Source: Buddleja alternifolia (Eukaryota > Streptophyta > Magnoliopsida > Lamiales > Scrophulariaceae). Taken from it: 64,000 nt of DNA. Both the position numbers and the translations under genes were made by a program. The stretch spans positions 20,258,568 to 20,322,567 of the forward strand of contig CM033400.1 of the NCBI GenBank assembly GCA_019426215.1. Direction: 5' to 3'. The first letter of the stretch is position 1. The number at the start of each line of letters is the position of its first letter. The notes beneath the pieces were generated by a model, which was not told where the DNA came from, did no database searches, and saw nothing but the letters and a program-made list of their open reading frames with translations. This document shows positions 1 through 10,666 of the stretch, one piece after another.

Positions 1-1872
1 AGGAATTGAAGATCTTGCCCAACAAGCATCACAAATTAATCTTGATGATAATAGTGATAATGAGGATGATGAGATCTTTGTGCCTATTCCTAAGGTTACT
101 CGTGAGGTTACAAATGATGATAAAGTCAGAATCGTTGATCATCATGAAAAGAATGATCATCAAGAGCAAATTGGAACTGTGAATGATAGCGACTACGCAA
201 GAGACAAATGAGAATTAAGCGATTGATAACCAAGAGTCTCTCAACCCTTTCCAACCAGACCGTAAATGGCTTAGAGACCATCCACAGAGCTAATCATTGG
301 AGATGTTGAAGCACCTGTTAGAACTAGGTCCGCTACAATTAATGAGGCCATGTTCGCAAGTTTCTTATCTCAAATGGAACCAAAGAAAGTGGATAAAGCG
401 CTCAGTGATTCAAGTTGGGTTGAAGCAATGCAAGAAGAGCTTAACCAATTTGAGAGAAGCAAGGTTTGGACGCTAGTACCCAGGCCAACTCATCAAGGAG
501 TTATTGGGACTAGATGGGTTTTTAGTAACAAGATGGACGAAGATGGCATTGTTATAAGAAACAAAGCCAGATTAGTCGCTCAGGGTTATTGTCAAGAAGA
601 GGGTATTGATTTTGATGAGACATACGCCCCAGTAGCCCGTCTTAAAGCAATTAGGATGTTCCTAGCGTTGCCGCATTCAACAAATTCACGGTGTACCAAA
701 TGGACGTGAAGAGTGCATTCTTGAATGGTAAACTCTAAGAAGAAGTCTATGTGGAGCAACCTCCAGGATTCGTCAACAACCATGGCAAAAGTATGGTCTA
801 CAAACTGGATAAGGCACTTTATGGCCTTAAACAAGCACCAAGAGCATGGTATGACACTCTCTCTATCTTCCTTATAGGTAAAGGCTTTTCAAAAGGCAGC
901 GTTGACACAACGTTATTTAAAATTACCTATAATGAAGATATTCTCTTAGTCCAAATTTATGTTGATGATATTATATTTGGTTCTACAAATAAGCGATTGT
1001 GTGAGAAATTTTCGAAAATGATGCAAGATTAATTTGAAATGAGCATGATGGGTGAATTAACTTTCTTCTTAGGATTACAAGTTAAACAACTCCCTAATGG
1101 AATATTTATAAACCAAGTTAAATATACAAAAGATATGATTAAGAAATTTGGTATGGAAAATGCATCATCTTCAAAAATTCCAATAAGCCAAACGCTTAAG
1201 TTAGATAAAGATGAAAGTGGGAAGAAAATTGATATCACTAACTATAGAGGTATCATTGGATCACTTCTTTATCTTACCGCTAGTAGACCTGATATTATGT
1301 TTTTGGTATGCATGTGTGCACGCTTTCAAGCTGATCCTAGAGAATCACACTTAAATGCTGCCAAGAGAATCCTTAAATACCTAAAAGGCACACAAAGTGT
1401 GGGCTTATGGTATCCACGGGACTCTCCTTTTGAACTAATTGGTTATTCAGATGCAAATTTTGCAGGATGCAAAATAGATAGAAAAAGTACTAGTGGTACA
1501 TGTCAATTTCAAGGAGATAGACTAGTTTCGTGGCATAGTAAGAAACAACAATCCATAGCGACTTCTACCGCTGAGGCAGAATATGTAGCCACTGGGAGCT
1601 GTTGTGCACAAATCTTTTGGATGAGGCAACAACTTAGAGATTATGGAACAATCCTAGGTCCTACCCCAATCCATTGTGATAACCAAAGCACTTTAGCTAT
1701 GACCCAAAATCCTGTCCTTCATTCTAGAACTAAACACATTGACATTAGATACCATTTCTTGCGTGACCATGTTCAAAAGAAAGATATCTCCATGCATTTC
1801 ATTGGAACTGACAAACAATTGGCAGATATCTTCACCAAAGCGCTCAACGAACAATATTTAATAGGCATATAA
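1..1872 (+). pseudogene. SIRE-like Ty1/copia pol remnant A (IN tail, RT, RNase H)
   Basis: This is the 3' two thirds of a copia polyprotein, cut by the window start. Positions 1-230 match the acidic integrase tail seen again at 21230-21410. Reverse transcriptase begins near 350, with the RWVF and KARLVAQGY blocks and the catalytic YVDD at 958-969. RNase H follows, with the TAEAEYVA block near 1570 and the closing ADIFTKAL block near 1830. The gene is dead: there are frame changes near 230 and 670, TAA at 736-738 and TAA at 1030-1032. The last RNase H residues are lost compared with copy B, which reads on through RFLTLGMIDW. Assignment to the SIRE/Maximus lineage rests on the long second ORF downstream and on the LTR termini, and is inference. 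The copia identity of RT and RNase H is secure. Confidence 0.9.
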
Positions 1873-2716
1873 TTTAGGGGGAATCTACTTTCTGATCATG
1901 TCTAAACTGTCTTTCAAAATTGAAATAAGTTATTAATTTTGGGGGAAACTTTAAAATTGTACTTACTTCAGTAAGTAAGCGACAATGATCAAAAATGACT
2001 TTTAAAAAAAAACCTATGCATTGATCATTAGCGTTTACATTTACACATAACAATCTGATCGCTTATAAAATAAAATATTTTAAGTTTCAACAAGCGATTG
2101 ATCTTTATCAGATTAAAATTATTTTATAAAAAGTCTTCAGCGTTAAGAAAATTCCTAATTTAACGCTAAGAAATTTTTCTTTCAGAAAATCATGCATAGT
2201 TTTCATCGATAAAAAGATGGCGTGTGGATAAGACCAAAAGATTATATTTGATAACTACCCACGTGTGTCTATCAAATCAAACTGACGGTTAATGACCTTT
2301 ATCTAAAATTGAGACAGTTCAGGTTTGCACGAGTCTGATTACGTGTCAATGTACAATCAGGCGCGTGTAATTCACGCTGAAAATTTCAAATTTTTTCAAA
2401 TGTTTTTCAATTAATTTGGTAACTGCGGATCCCAAAATTTCGCTATTTTTGGTAACTGAAAAACTATTTTACCGCACTTTTTGCATCCATATTTTCCTTA
2501 ACGTATCAGATTTGAATCCAATCAAAACTCAAACTCTTTGATTGTCCACATGTCAAAATAGTAGCCATTGAGAAGTTACTTTTTGCCTCTATTTAAACCC
2601 TTCAAGGTTTTTACAGTCAGACTTTATCACTTTCCCAAATTCTCTCTACTATAAAAATCTTCATCTCTCTCAAGGCAAATACTTCTCTCTCTCAAAAAGC
2701 TTTTAAACTTTCAGCA
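1873..2716 (+). other. Spacer between pol and ORF2 (copy A)
   Basis: No coding frame is visible. The spacer opens with a purine-rich tract (TTTAGGGGGAA, 1873-1883) and a second one at 1937-1949 (TTTTGGGGGAAAC). Both recur in copy B near 23470 and 23541. Toward ORF2 there is a TATA-like box followed by a CT-rich leader, described separately. The order purine tract, AT-rich spacer, TATA, CT-rich leader, ATG is kept in copy B, so it is an ancestral part of the element. Confidence 0.6.
2590..2597 (+). promoter_or_regulatory. TATA-like box upstream of ORF2 (copy A)
   Basis: TATTTAAA lies 127 bp before the ORF2 ATG and is followed by a CT-rich leader typical of plant 5' UTRs. The matching box in copy B is at 24207-24214, 132 bp before its ATG. 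Preservation of spacing in two diverged copies supports an internal promoter. No transcript evidence is available. Confidence 0.45.
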
Positions 2717-4001
2717 ATGGCACCCAAAGCTTCAAAATCTTCCAAATCATCCAAGTCTGCTACCGAAAAAACTTCCCATGCTGAAAAACCAGTCACGGTT
2801 AACGCCGGATTTTTGATTAACAGGGACTACCTGTTTGATAACCAGAACTTTCCTCTTCGAACGATTCTTCCACTCGTTCAAGAATCTGGTTTGAGAGATA
2901 TGATCACTACTATTTTCAACTACTTTGAAGACGAATCTCTCTACTTTTTCAACAATGCCCAGATTTCTGAAGACGGAAATTCCATATCCTGCGTCTTCCC
3001 TTTTGCTAAAGAGACTTTTGTTCTCACCCCTTCCTTGATTTCTTCATTGTTGGTTCTACCCAATGATGGCACTGAGGTGGAACACGTCACTCTCGGAGAT
3101 GCTACAAAAGTCTGGGAATTGGTCAAGAAAGAAGATGTTGATACTGCATATGAACCGAACTTCAAGAAGAACGATATGAAGGGCGAATACGTTATTCTTG
3201 CAGATATATGCTCAAAGATGATCGAATGCAGAAAAGGAACATTCGATAAAGTTACAAACATTCAGTACAAGATGATGGTGGCCATTCTGACCAAATTAAA
3301 GGTAAATTGGTCCCTCTACATTTTTAATCGCTTCAAAGGCAGCGATGGCCAAGTCGGTGAATCCCAAGCCTTATGGGATTGTGTTAAGTCGTATTCTTAG
3401 CACTTGCAGTTATGCAAAATCTTTTGGCAAAAAGATTCCAACGACAAAATTCTACGAAAAGAAAATGATCGGTGAGCTGCAAAAACCAAGGAAGATAGGT
3501 GGTGCAGCTATTCCAAAAGAAGAGCGTGAGCGACTTCGTGCTTTAGGAGTTGTTCGTAGTGATGATGAAGATCAAGTATCTTCCTCTTCATCATCATCCT
3601 CTTCATCCGAAGAAGAAGTGGTGGTCAAGCGACCTAAGAGAAAGATAGTTCTCAAAGTCACTGAGCCATCCAAGCCAGCAAAGAAACAGAAGCCTGAACC
3701 CAAGAAGAAGAAGCCGAAGCCCAAAAAGAAGCAAAAGATTCCTTCTCCTTCTTCCTCTCCTAAATCTCCATCGCCTCCTCCAGCGTTTATCTTTTTGTTC
3801 CCGAGGAAGAGGAAGTAGTAGAAGAAGAAGTACCGCTTGCACGCAGACGTACTCCTCTTTCTACTCCTGCAGCATCCTCTAGCGTTTCAGCGAAACCAAC
3901 GCTTAGAGAGTCAGTGAGCGTTCCTCCCTCTAACGTTGTTCCCGAAATCAGCTCAGATCCTCAATCCGCTACTCAATCTGAGAGGCTTTCTAGTGTTCAG
4001 G

Positions 4002-4082
4002 GTAAGTATTTGCTAAGCAAATTAGTCTATCCTTTCCTCGTTAGTTTCTAAGTCTCTAACGCTAGGATAAAAACTCTTTCAG
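4002..4082 (+). other. Putative intron 1 of ORF2 (copy A)
   Basis: An 81-bp segment begins GTAAGT and ends CTCTTTCAG. Removing it joins two coding blocks in phase 1, giving an Ala codon from G and CG. Copy B has the equivalent segment at 25579-25661 (83 bp) with the same phase and also an Ala codon at the join. Confidence 0.65.
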
Positions 4083-4262
4083 CGCAATGTGAAGCAGATA
4101 TTCAATATGTTCTCAACACTCTTGAAGAATTAGATATTCCCATTCGTGCTGATCCTATAACTTCTTTTCTCGACTTAGATCCAAAAAAAGTAGTCCAAGA
4201 GCCTGAGGAACCTATCCAAGAAACAGATCAAGCGACTGAAATGGTCGATGATATTCCTCAGG

Positions 4263-4344
4263 GTAAGCGATTTAGTCTTTTCTTTTCTAAATTTCTACTT
4301 AGTGGAAATTTTGCTTGCTTTTCTCAATCGTTTACATGCATCAG
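4263..4344 (+). other. Putative intron 2 of ORF2 (copy A)
   Basis: An 82-bp segment begins GTAAGC and ends ACATGCATCAG. It is T-rich inside and again in phase 1 with an Ala codon at the join. Copy B has the equivalent at 25847-25926 (80 bp). The segment can be read through in one frame, so a read-through product is also possible. Confidence 0.6.
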
Positions 4345-7098
4345 CTCAAGATGTACCTCAAAAGGCACCAATCGCTAATGCCCCTCATTCATCCGAGATT
4401 CCAGTTGAAGTAGATGTGGATATGGCAACTGTTGTGGATATTGCTAAGGAAGCATCTCAAGTCCTTCCTGACGCTGAAACATCATCAGCCAGTGAAGCGA
4501 CTTTAAACGCTGAGCGGTCGATAGAAGTGGCCCCCATCCCAACAGAAGCAATTGCCATTGTTCCCACGCCAACGAGACCTCCTCCTCGTGTCATCGATTT
4601 CTTCCCGCGCGGATATACTTCAGATGTTGAAATCTATTATGCCGCCAGAGAACGAGACACTCAAACGCTTGCCGAGTTGGAAATACAATTTCAAACAACT
4701 CTCCACCGGCCTGATATGTCCAACTCTCACAAGTTTGAAATTTTCGAGCGTATTGCCAATCTAGGACTATATAACTTGGAGCATCTTCAATCCCGCTTTG
4801 AGTATATTCGTCATCCAGTTTTCAACAGAGTTGACTTTGATCTTCAACGTTTCAATTCAAACGGTCGCTCGGACGAGTCCTTTTATCCTCTACGCCAAAA
4901 CAAGATTGTTTTCAAGAACCCCCACATGGGTGATTGGAACAAAAATCCAGATGAGGACGATCTCAACAAGATAGGCTATTCGGCTCTCCCCTCCGTTGTC
5001 AAGTCTCCCCAGAACGCTCTCTCTCCTAATCCACTTAAGTTATGGAAAAGCAAAGGACTGCTTGTTGCGGAGCGCTCAAATCCGGTCAACTCGTGGATAG
5101 AAGATGAGGCTCGTGAATATCTAGCCAAATTATGGGCTGAAGATTATGATGAAGAGACGAAACATTTTGAGAAGTTCCTTGCCGCTAATAAAGAGCAAAA
5201 GAAAGCGGACAAACTTGGAAAATGTTGGATGATGAATACATCCAGGTGGGCTGAAGAATTTGTTCTTCACTTTTACAGCATTGAAGAACTGATCAGATAT
5301 CCCTTTTTGTTCGAATTCGGAATAGAGTACAGACGTCGAGGTTATGCAACCTTTTTGCTTCAACAGCGTCAGATTATTGCAGGGAATGTTAGCGCTTTGC
5401 CACAATATAGACAACCAATCGAAAGCTACATTCGCCAGCAACTTGCCTTATACAGCCAAGGCGGACGCTACGTTTTGCATCCTCATGCAGGGTTTGTTCA
5501 ACGAGTCTTTCCTGACCTAAATGAAGACGCTTCATCAAGTAAACGACCACTTCTTCCAGGCCAGAGTAAATTCGTGTGGATGTTTCAAATGAACACGCTG
5601 AGTTCACTGAGTTCCACAGAGAAATGAGAGCAGTGTTTGAAAATGCCCAAGCGCTGGACATCAGTTTCAATCACTTTTCCAGGTGTTACAATTTCAAAGG
5701 ATATACTCTTCACCCTGTGCTCTTTAGTGAATCAAATATTCAAGTGGCCAAGATGATCTCGCTGATTAGGCCAGTGGACCAAGAAGCAGCTCAAGCGCTC
5801 GTGCCTTTGATTTTAGACTTCTTCAACTGTTATACTTCAGGGATTGCTTTACCGGAAGGTGTGCAACTTGCACTAAGTACCGAAGAGCGCGAAGACGCTA
5901 TATTCTTTATCCCGCAATCTAGCCTGATCAGTCCAAGGCATATGATGGAAGCCCTTGGCCCCCTCTGGGTCACTGGTATTAGAGAACCTTCTTCCCCAAT
6001 CCAAATTGTAGAAGAAGAAAGTGCTCCTACTGAGAATGACGCTCAAATTCTAGATTCCTCTAGGGCCCCAGTGGTTGAGCCCCCAGTGATTGAAGATCCT
6101 TTAATGGATCAAGCGATTGAAGAAGTACACGCTGAAATTGCTCAAAAGCCTGACGAGCCATTTATCAGAGATAAATCCAAAGGCAAGGCTGCAATTTCTA
6201 GCTCTTACGGACTCATTCCGTCTCCTGAGCGTCCTTCTTCCAATTCAGATTTAGAGAGTGATTCAGACGATAGAGATTTCAGATAGGCAGTCAGGAACTC
6301 GCTCACCAACATTGAAGGTTCCTGCTCCAAGATATTTGAGGCTGCTGATAGACAAATTCGTATAATATCTGATACGCGAAGCCGTGACATTGCAAATGCT
6401 TCAAATAACAGTATTATCAAAATCATGAAGCATATCACCTCTTGTCGCTGAACTCTCATCCGAATTCAACCGTCACTTAGCTCAGAGCGCTTCGGCTGAT
6501 GCTAAATGACATATCTCGATCAATGCCGCTGCTCAGGGCGTTGCTCATCAAGTCGCTCTCTTAGTTGACGAAGTTCGACTATTGCGAAGAGAATTCGCTG
6601 AGTTGAAAACCTCTCTTGATGATGCCAAGAAGGGGGGAAAATGAAAAAGAAAAGCATCACGCGTCCAAAGCGATATCAAAGACAGATAATAAACAATGGC
6701 GATCAATGTTTGAAGAACTAGTGAACATCAAGAAGATGCTAACTAAAAAGAGAAAGCCAAGGTATTATCTAGGAAAATATCCGCTTCCAGAATTGGGCGT
6801 CGATTTATTGGAAAGTATGGGATTTCAACCTTTTGCCGGTCCGCTAAGACGACCTATCAATTGGAAACCATCAAAAGATCCAAGAAAAGATATCTATCAC
6901 GATTTAATTCGTGAGCTTGGAATTTCGCCAAGAGAATGGACTGAAAGGTTGTTAGAACTTAATGAAAGCGCTAGACTTCACAGGCATGATTACGATGAAG
7001 TTCAACATACGACAATGATCGATATTGATCGTCTCTTGTTGGACTTAGCGCTAGAAGTTCTCCAAGGCGGAGAAAGAGCAAAGCGACAGAAAAAGTGA

Positions 7099-7344
7099 AT
7101 GAATCCTTCTTTTTATATTTGTATTTCTGTTGTCGCTTTCATTATATTACTTTCAGTATAAATCATGTATGCTTAATCTTTCAATATATGAATGATTTAT
7201 CGCTGAAACATCTTGTTGAAGCTAATCTAACTTTAGCTAACTTTACTAACTTTTCAAACGCTAACTTATATTCCTTTGGGCCTTTTCTTTTAAGTAACTC
7301 TTAAATTATAAAAGAGTTATAAGAATTAAAAGTCTTGACATCAT
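7099..7344 (+). other. Non-coding 3' leader between ORF2 and the 3' LTR (copy A)
   Basis: AT-rich sequence with no credible gene. The same leader, including the phrase around TTATCGCTGAAACA, follows ORF2 in copies B (28590-28835) and C (32335-32556). It is therefore part of the element rather than host DNA. Confidence 0.6.
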
Positions 7345-7359
7345 CAAAAAGGGGGAAAT
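7345..7359 (+). promoter_or_regulatory. Polypurine tract of copy A
   Basis: CAAAAAGGGGGAAAT sits directly before the LTR start TGTTAGG. This is the expected plus-strand priming site for reverse transcription. Matching tracts lie at 28836-28850 and 32557-32571. Confidence 0.8.
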
Positions 7360-8030
7360 TGTTAGGAAATTTCATGTTAGATGTTTTGATGTTAGATGTT
7401 TTAATGATGACAAGATAGGATTCAATGTTAGACCCAAAATACAATGTAAGTTTCCGTTTTTCATAGATTGATGTATAAGTGTTTGAAAGATGTAAATTAT
7501 TATAGACTTGTAATTTTTATCTTTGTAGATTTTAGACTAAGTATTAGATACTGAGTCGCTAATAGAATTCTAGGTGAGTCTATTAGAGAAGCGGTTGAAG
7601 ATCAGCGTCTGAAGTCAACCAGAGATGAAGATTTGTTACTTAGTGTCCGTCAAACGCTAAACGACGTCATTTCAGGATTTATGAATCAAGCGCTCAAAGC
7701 ACTTAAGCGACCGATGTCAGATTCACCTGAAATAAATCCCTAAGTCCTGAAGGACTTAAATGCAATCATTCAACGGGCATTTATTTCCAACGGGAATTAA
7801 ATTCAAATTGCATTAAATGCTTGATAACAGCATTAAATGTGATAAGTTGTTTATGACTTGTGGACAAGCCACCCTTTGACTCAGACTGTCAGACCTATAA
7901 AAGTATATACCTGCTCCTGTCCAATCGGAACCCGCAGAAATTCAGGAATGTCAGATAAAGGTAACTACCACGCTCTGCGTGAAAGGCACGCTCTCACATG
8001 TGTCCAACAGACAGATCCCAAGAAATTGCC

Positions 8031-8038
8031 TATAAATA
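8031..8038 (+). promoter_or_regulatory. LTR TATA box (copy A)
   Basis: TATAAATA, preceded by GCC. The same box occurs in the other three LTRs of the family at 22390-22397, 29501-29508 and 33204-33211, at comparable depth. It is the likely core promoter of the retroelement. Confidence 0.6.
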
Positions 8039-8869
8039 CCTTACCCCGGCAAACCCTAAACACGTACAACATACAAGACATATACAAGATACACAAAATA
8101 CGTACGAAAAAAGAGAAGAGAAATTATCGCCAAAAATCTTACGTACATTTTCTGGGAAAAAGCTTAGAAACTCCATAGCCAAATCTTTCAAGCTTTTTAT
8201 CTACATTCCAGACAGTCACAAATATCTCAAACATCTTCCAAAGAAGAAACCCAAATTCCAACTGAGATATTCCAAGTTGTTTGATCTTTTGAAAAACAAA
8301 CAAAACCCTAGTGACAAACCTCAACCTTTCATCTGAGTGAGAAAAGTTGTTGAACCCTTTCAGGCAGTATTTCTGAGTGAGAGAAGCTTGAAGAAAACGA
8401 TCTTCATTGGTGCTGAAGTCTGTGTGATCAAGGAGCCCAAGATCATTTTCACCCTTTACTATCTTGTAGAAGATTCTGTGTGATTCTTCGAAAATCATTC
8501 TAGTAAATTCCTCCAAGTGAAAAAAGAGAAGAAGGACGTAGTTGAGATTACACCTCCCAGTGAATCTTACATATCTTGTGTCATTTATTTTTATTGTCTT
8601 ATTATTATTATTACATCATTTATCTTTGAAAGAGACAAGTTAAAGTGCAAAGTGATTAAATTAACTAAAAGAACGCTAAAACTCATTTCCGTTGTGCTAA
8701 CCCTGATTAAGCGATCTAAGCGTTGCTCTACTTTGGTAAACTGCAAAAATCACTAAGTCTAAGTTAACTTTCCTGAAGCGTCTGACCAAAGCGCTAAGTT
8801 ATCCAAACGTTCAAACCTTTAAAGTGATACGAAATTTTTGAAGTCGAAAAAGACTTCAGGGTAGATTCA

Positions 8870-8900
8870 ACCCCCCACCCCCACCCCCACCCCCACCCCT
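8870..8900 (+). repeat. C-rich simple repeat in LTR
   Basis: Repeats of CCCCCA near the LTR end. The corresponding place in the other LTRs is a plain C run (23267-23281, 30298-30308, 34055-34068), so the tract is expanding and contracting. Confidence 0.8.
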
Positions 8901-8926
8901 TCAAGACCTTTCGTATGCCACTTGGG

Positions 8927-8931
8927 ACCAC
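8927..8931 (+). repeat. Target site duplication ACCAC, left
   Basis: ACCAC precedes the nested LTR element and is repeated exactly after it at 19753-19757. The whole three-LTR array is therefore bounded as one insertion. Confidence 0.85.
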
Positions 8932-10654
8932 TGACACGCTAAAACTTAACGTGCTTTGATAGCAAGTGTACTAGTCGTGGTAGTAATAAAGTGGACTAAA
9001 AGTCCGGGTTGTCGAACCACGGGGACTTGAATTCTAGTTTATGATTTTAATGAAAGTAAAGACAATTAAAGTAAAGCAAGAGGAAAACAATTAAGTAAAC
9101 GAAAGATCAAAGGAGGGAACAAGCTATGAATTAAATCTCACGTATGATAAAATGACTAAGGCACATGCTACAACCAAATCTACTCGTCAATATATATGAA
9201 CTACTCTTCGAATTATTAGACTCCTATTGCTTTGGTGGAAACTCCTAAATTAACTATTACCCGATGTCTCGGCACATAATAATCCTATGATTAATTGACG
9301 GTTCTCTAAATATGTCTATCCGAGAATCTAATCAAAAATCACGCATTAACGTTCTAGAGCTTCCCCGAACAAATCCGGCTAACAACACCCGGGAATCTTT
9401 ACCTATTTCTAGGGCAATCCCTCATTTGTTTCGGATGATGTGTTAATTCTTTTGCACCCTAATCTATTTTCTCTCGAACAACTAGATTAGGCAAGATAGC
9501 AAGCATATGGTGATCAAACACATGATTGGAATAAAAGCATAGAATTAACACACAAAGCAATAGGAGAATTAATACAAAGAGCAACTTCACATATATTGAT
9601 TCATAAATTTGGCCTTCACATGGCCTTAGTTCTACAATATTAGCCTCTCATCAAAGCCTTAAAAAAATCTAATACAAACATATACATACTCATGGAAATA
9701 AACATGTAAATGCAAATAATTAAAACTCCCTCAATTGATTGATGATGGATCTTTGCTCTTGATCTTCAATCCTTAGCTCCTCCCTCTTTGTTCCCCTCCA
9801 AAAGTGATGAAGAAATATATTGATGAATGATGATGAGTGAAAAGTGATGGATCAAATGCCTCTCTCTCCCTTCCTCTCTAAGATGATCGGTCAATTTCCC
9901 CCTAGGATCCCTTAAGAAGACCACCACAAATCAGCCCCTCATGTGTATGTCCCCCCTAGTGTGTCCTCCACTACTCTTAAAGTGAGTAGTATAAAATTCC
10001 CTAAAGTAGATCTAGTAAGAAACATACTTATGACATCCCTCCCATACATGTGATGACCTCTTGGCTTTAAATGTTCCATTCCCCCATCAAATGATGATCT
10101 TTTGGCTGAAAGGAATCAAATCTCGGATGTGGCCACGCCTAGGCGCGGGAATTATGGCGCTCGGGCGCCCAAATCAGAATGTTGGGAGTATTTGCCTCTG
10201 TCTGGCGCAGTAATTGTATTTCCTTCATAACTCTCTCCACAAAACTCCGATTTGGATGATTCAAGTCCTCATTTGAAGCTAACACATATTTCTACAACTT
10301 TGTAGAAGGAAACTTCATCCAATTCGGTCTCTAAAAATAAGAAAATATCGCTCGAACGTGGAAACTGGTGCAGATACGGCGCCCAGGCGGGGACAGAACG
10401 GCGCCTAGGCGCCCCTTTCAGAATCGGGCGCCTAGGCGCCCGATTTCTCGGCGCTTGGGCGTGGACAACAGAAGCAAATTGGCCTGAACTTGTTTTATAC
10501 GTCGTTTTTCATCCCGTTCTTCGATTGTATCCATTTAAGACCTGAAATCACTTAATGCACGAATTAAACGCACATGTAGCAAGAATTAAGCGATAAATGA
10601 ACCTAAAACATAAACGCAAAGGGGCTTAAAAACACGTAAAAATGCCTCTTATCA
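8932..10654 (-). repeat. LTR 1 (3' LTR) of the nested array
   Basis: 1723 bp, bounded by TGACACGC and CTCTTATCA on the plus strand. It contains a cluster of CG-rich palindromes around 10400-10441. It lies next to the left ACCAC duplication. Confidence 0.9.
10400..10441. repeat. Cluster of CGCCTAGGCG palindromes in the LTR
   Basis: A 14-bp perfect palindrome (GGCGCCTAGGCGCC, 10400-10413) and a 16-bp one (GGGCGCCTAGGCGCCC, 10426-10441) lie 12 bp apart. Related GGCGC motifs flank them and recur near 10135-10170. All three LTRs carry the cluster. Confidence 0.8.
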
Positions 10655-10666
10655 ACACCCCCACAC
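10655..10666 (-). promoter_or_regulatory. Polypurine tract, first unit of nested array
   Basis: On the minus strand GTGTGGGGGTGT directly abuts the 3' LTR start TGATAAGAGG. The second unit has the same tract at 15207-15218. Confidence 0.75.

Larger units (their letters stand above)
2717..7098 (+). pseudogene. Retrotransposon ORF2 (env-like position), copy A, with two apparent introns
   Basis: This is a large second gene between pol and the 3' LTR. In order it holds a Lys/Ser-rich start and a conserved globular block (2800-3480, with MITTIFNYFE and the LADICSKMIECRKG block) whose pattern recalls the so-called plant transposon protein domain found in LTR elements, a resemblance from memory. 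Next come a Ser/Glu run and Lys/Pro-rich linker (3570-3790), two GT-AG intron-like gaps (4002-4082, 4263-4344), a second globular block (4345-6000), an acidic linker, and a C-terminal helical block (6690-7090). No clear transmembrane segment or signal peptide was seen, so the name env-like describes position only. Breaks compared with copy B: one added A near 3335, frame changes near 3795, 5560 and 6430-6620, and TAG at 6284-6286. Function is unknown. Confidence 0.7.
7360..8931 (+). repeat. SIRE-like 3' LTR, copy A
   Basis: It starts TGTTAGGAAATTTCATG right after the polypurine tract. It carries TATAAATA at 8031-8038 and ends in the C-rich run and CGTATGCCACTTGGG shared with the other LTRs. 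The final CAACA seen in copy C at 34098-34102 is missing. At 8927-8931 the sequence is interrupted by the nested element and then continues into gag-like sequence at 19758. It belongs to the same subfamily as the LTR at 28851. Confidence 0.8.

Noticed and set aside
592..834. 80-aa minus-strand ORF over the RT remnant
   Set aside because: It lies antisense to clear RT coding sequence and has no recognisable motif.
3603..3842. Leu/Arg-rich minus-strand ORF
   Set aside because: Antisense of the Lys/Ser/Pro-rich linker of ORF2; low-complexity shadow.
7998..8516. Overlapping ORFs on both strands within the SIRE-like LTR
   Set aside because: Inside an LTR, not kept open in the other LTR copies.
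8870..8900. Short C-rich repeats as a CRISPR-like or telomere-like array
   Set aside because: Too short, without spacers, and placed in an LTR; simple repeat expansion explains it.
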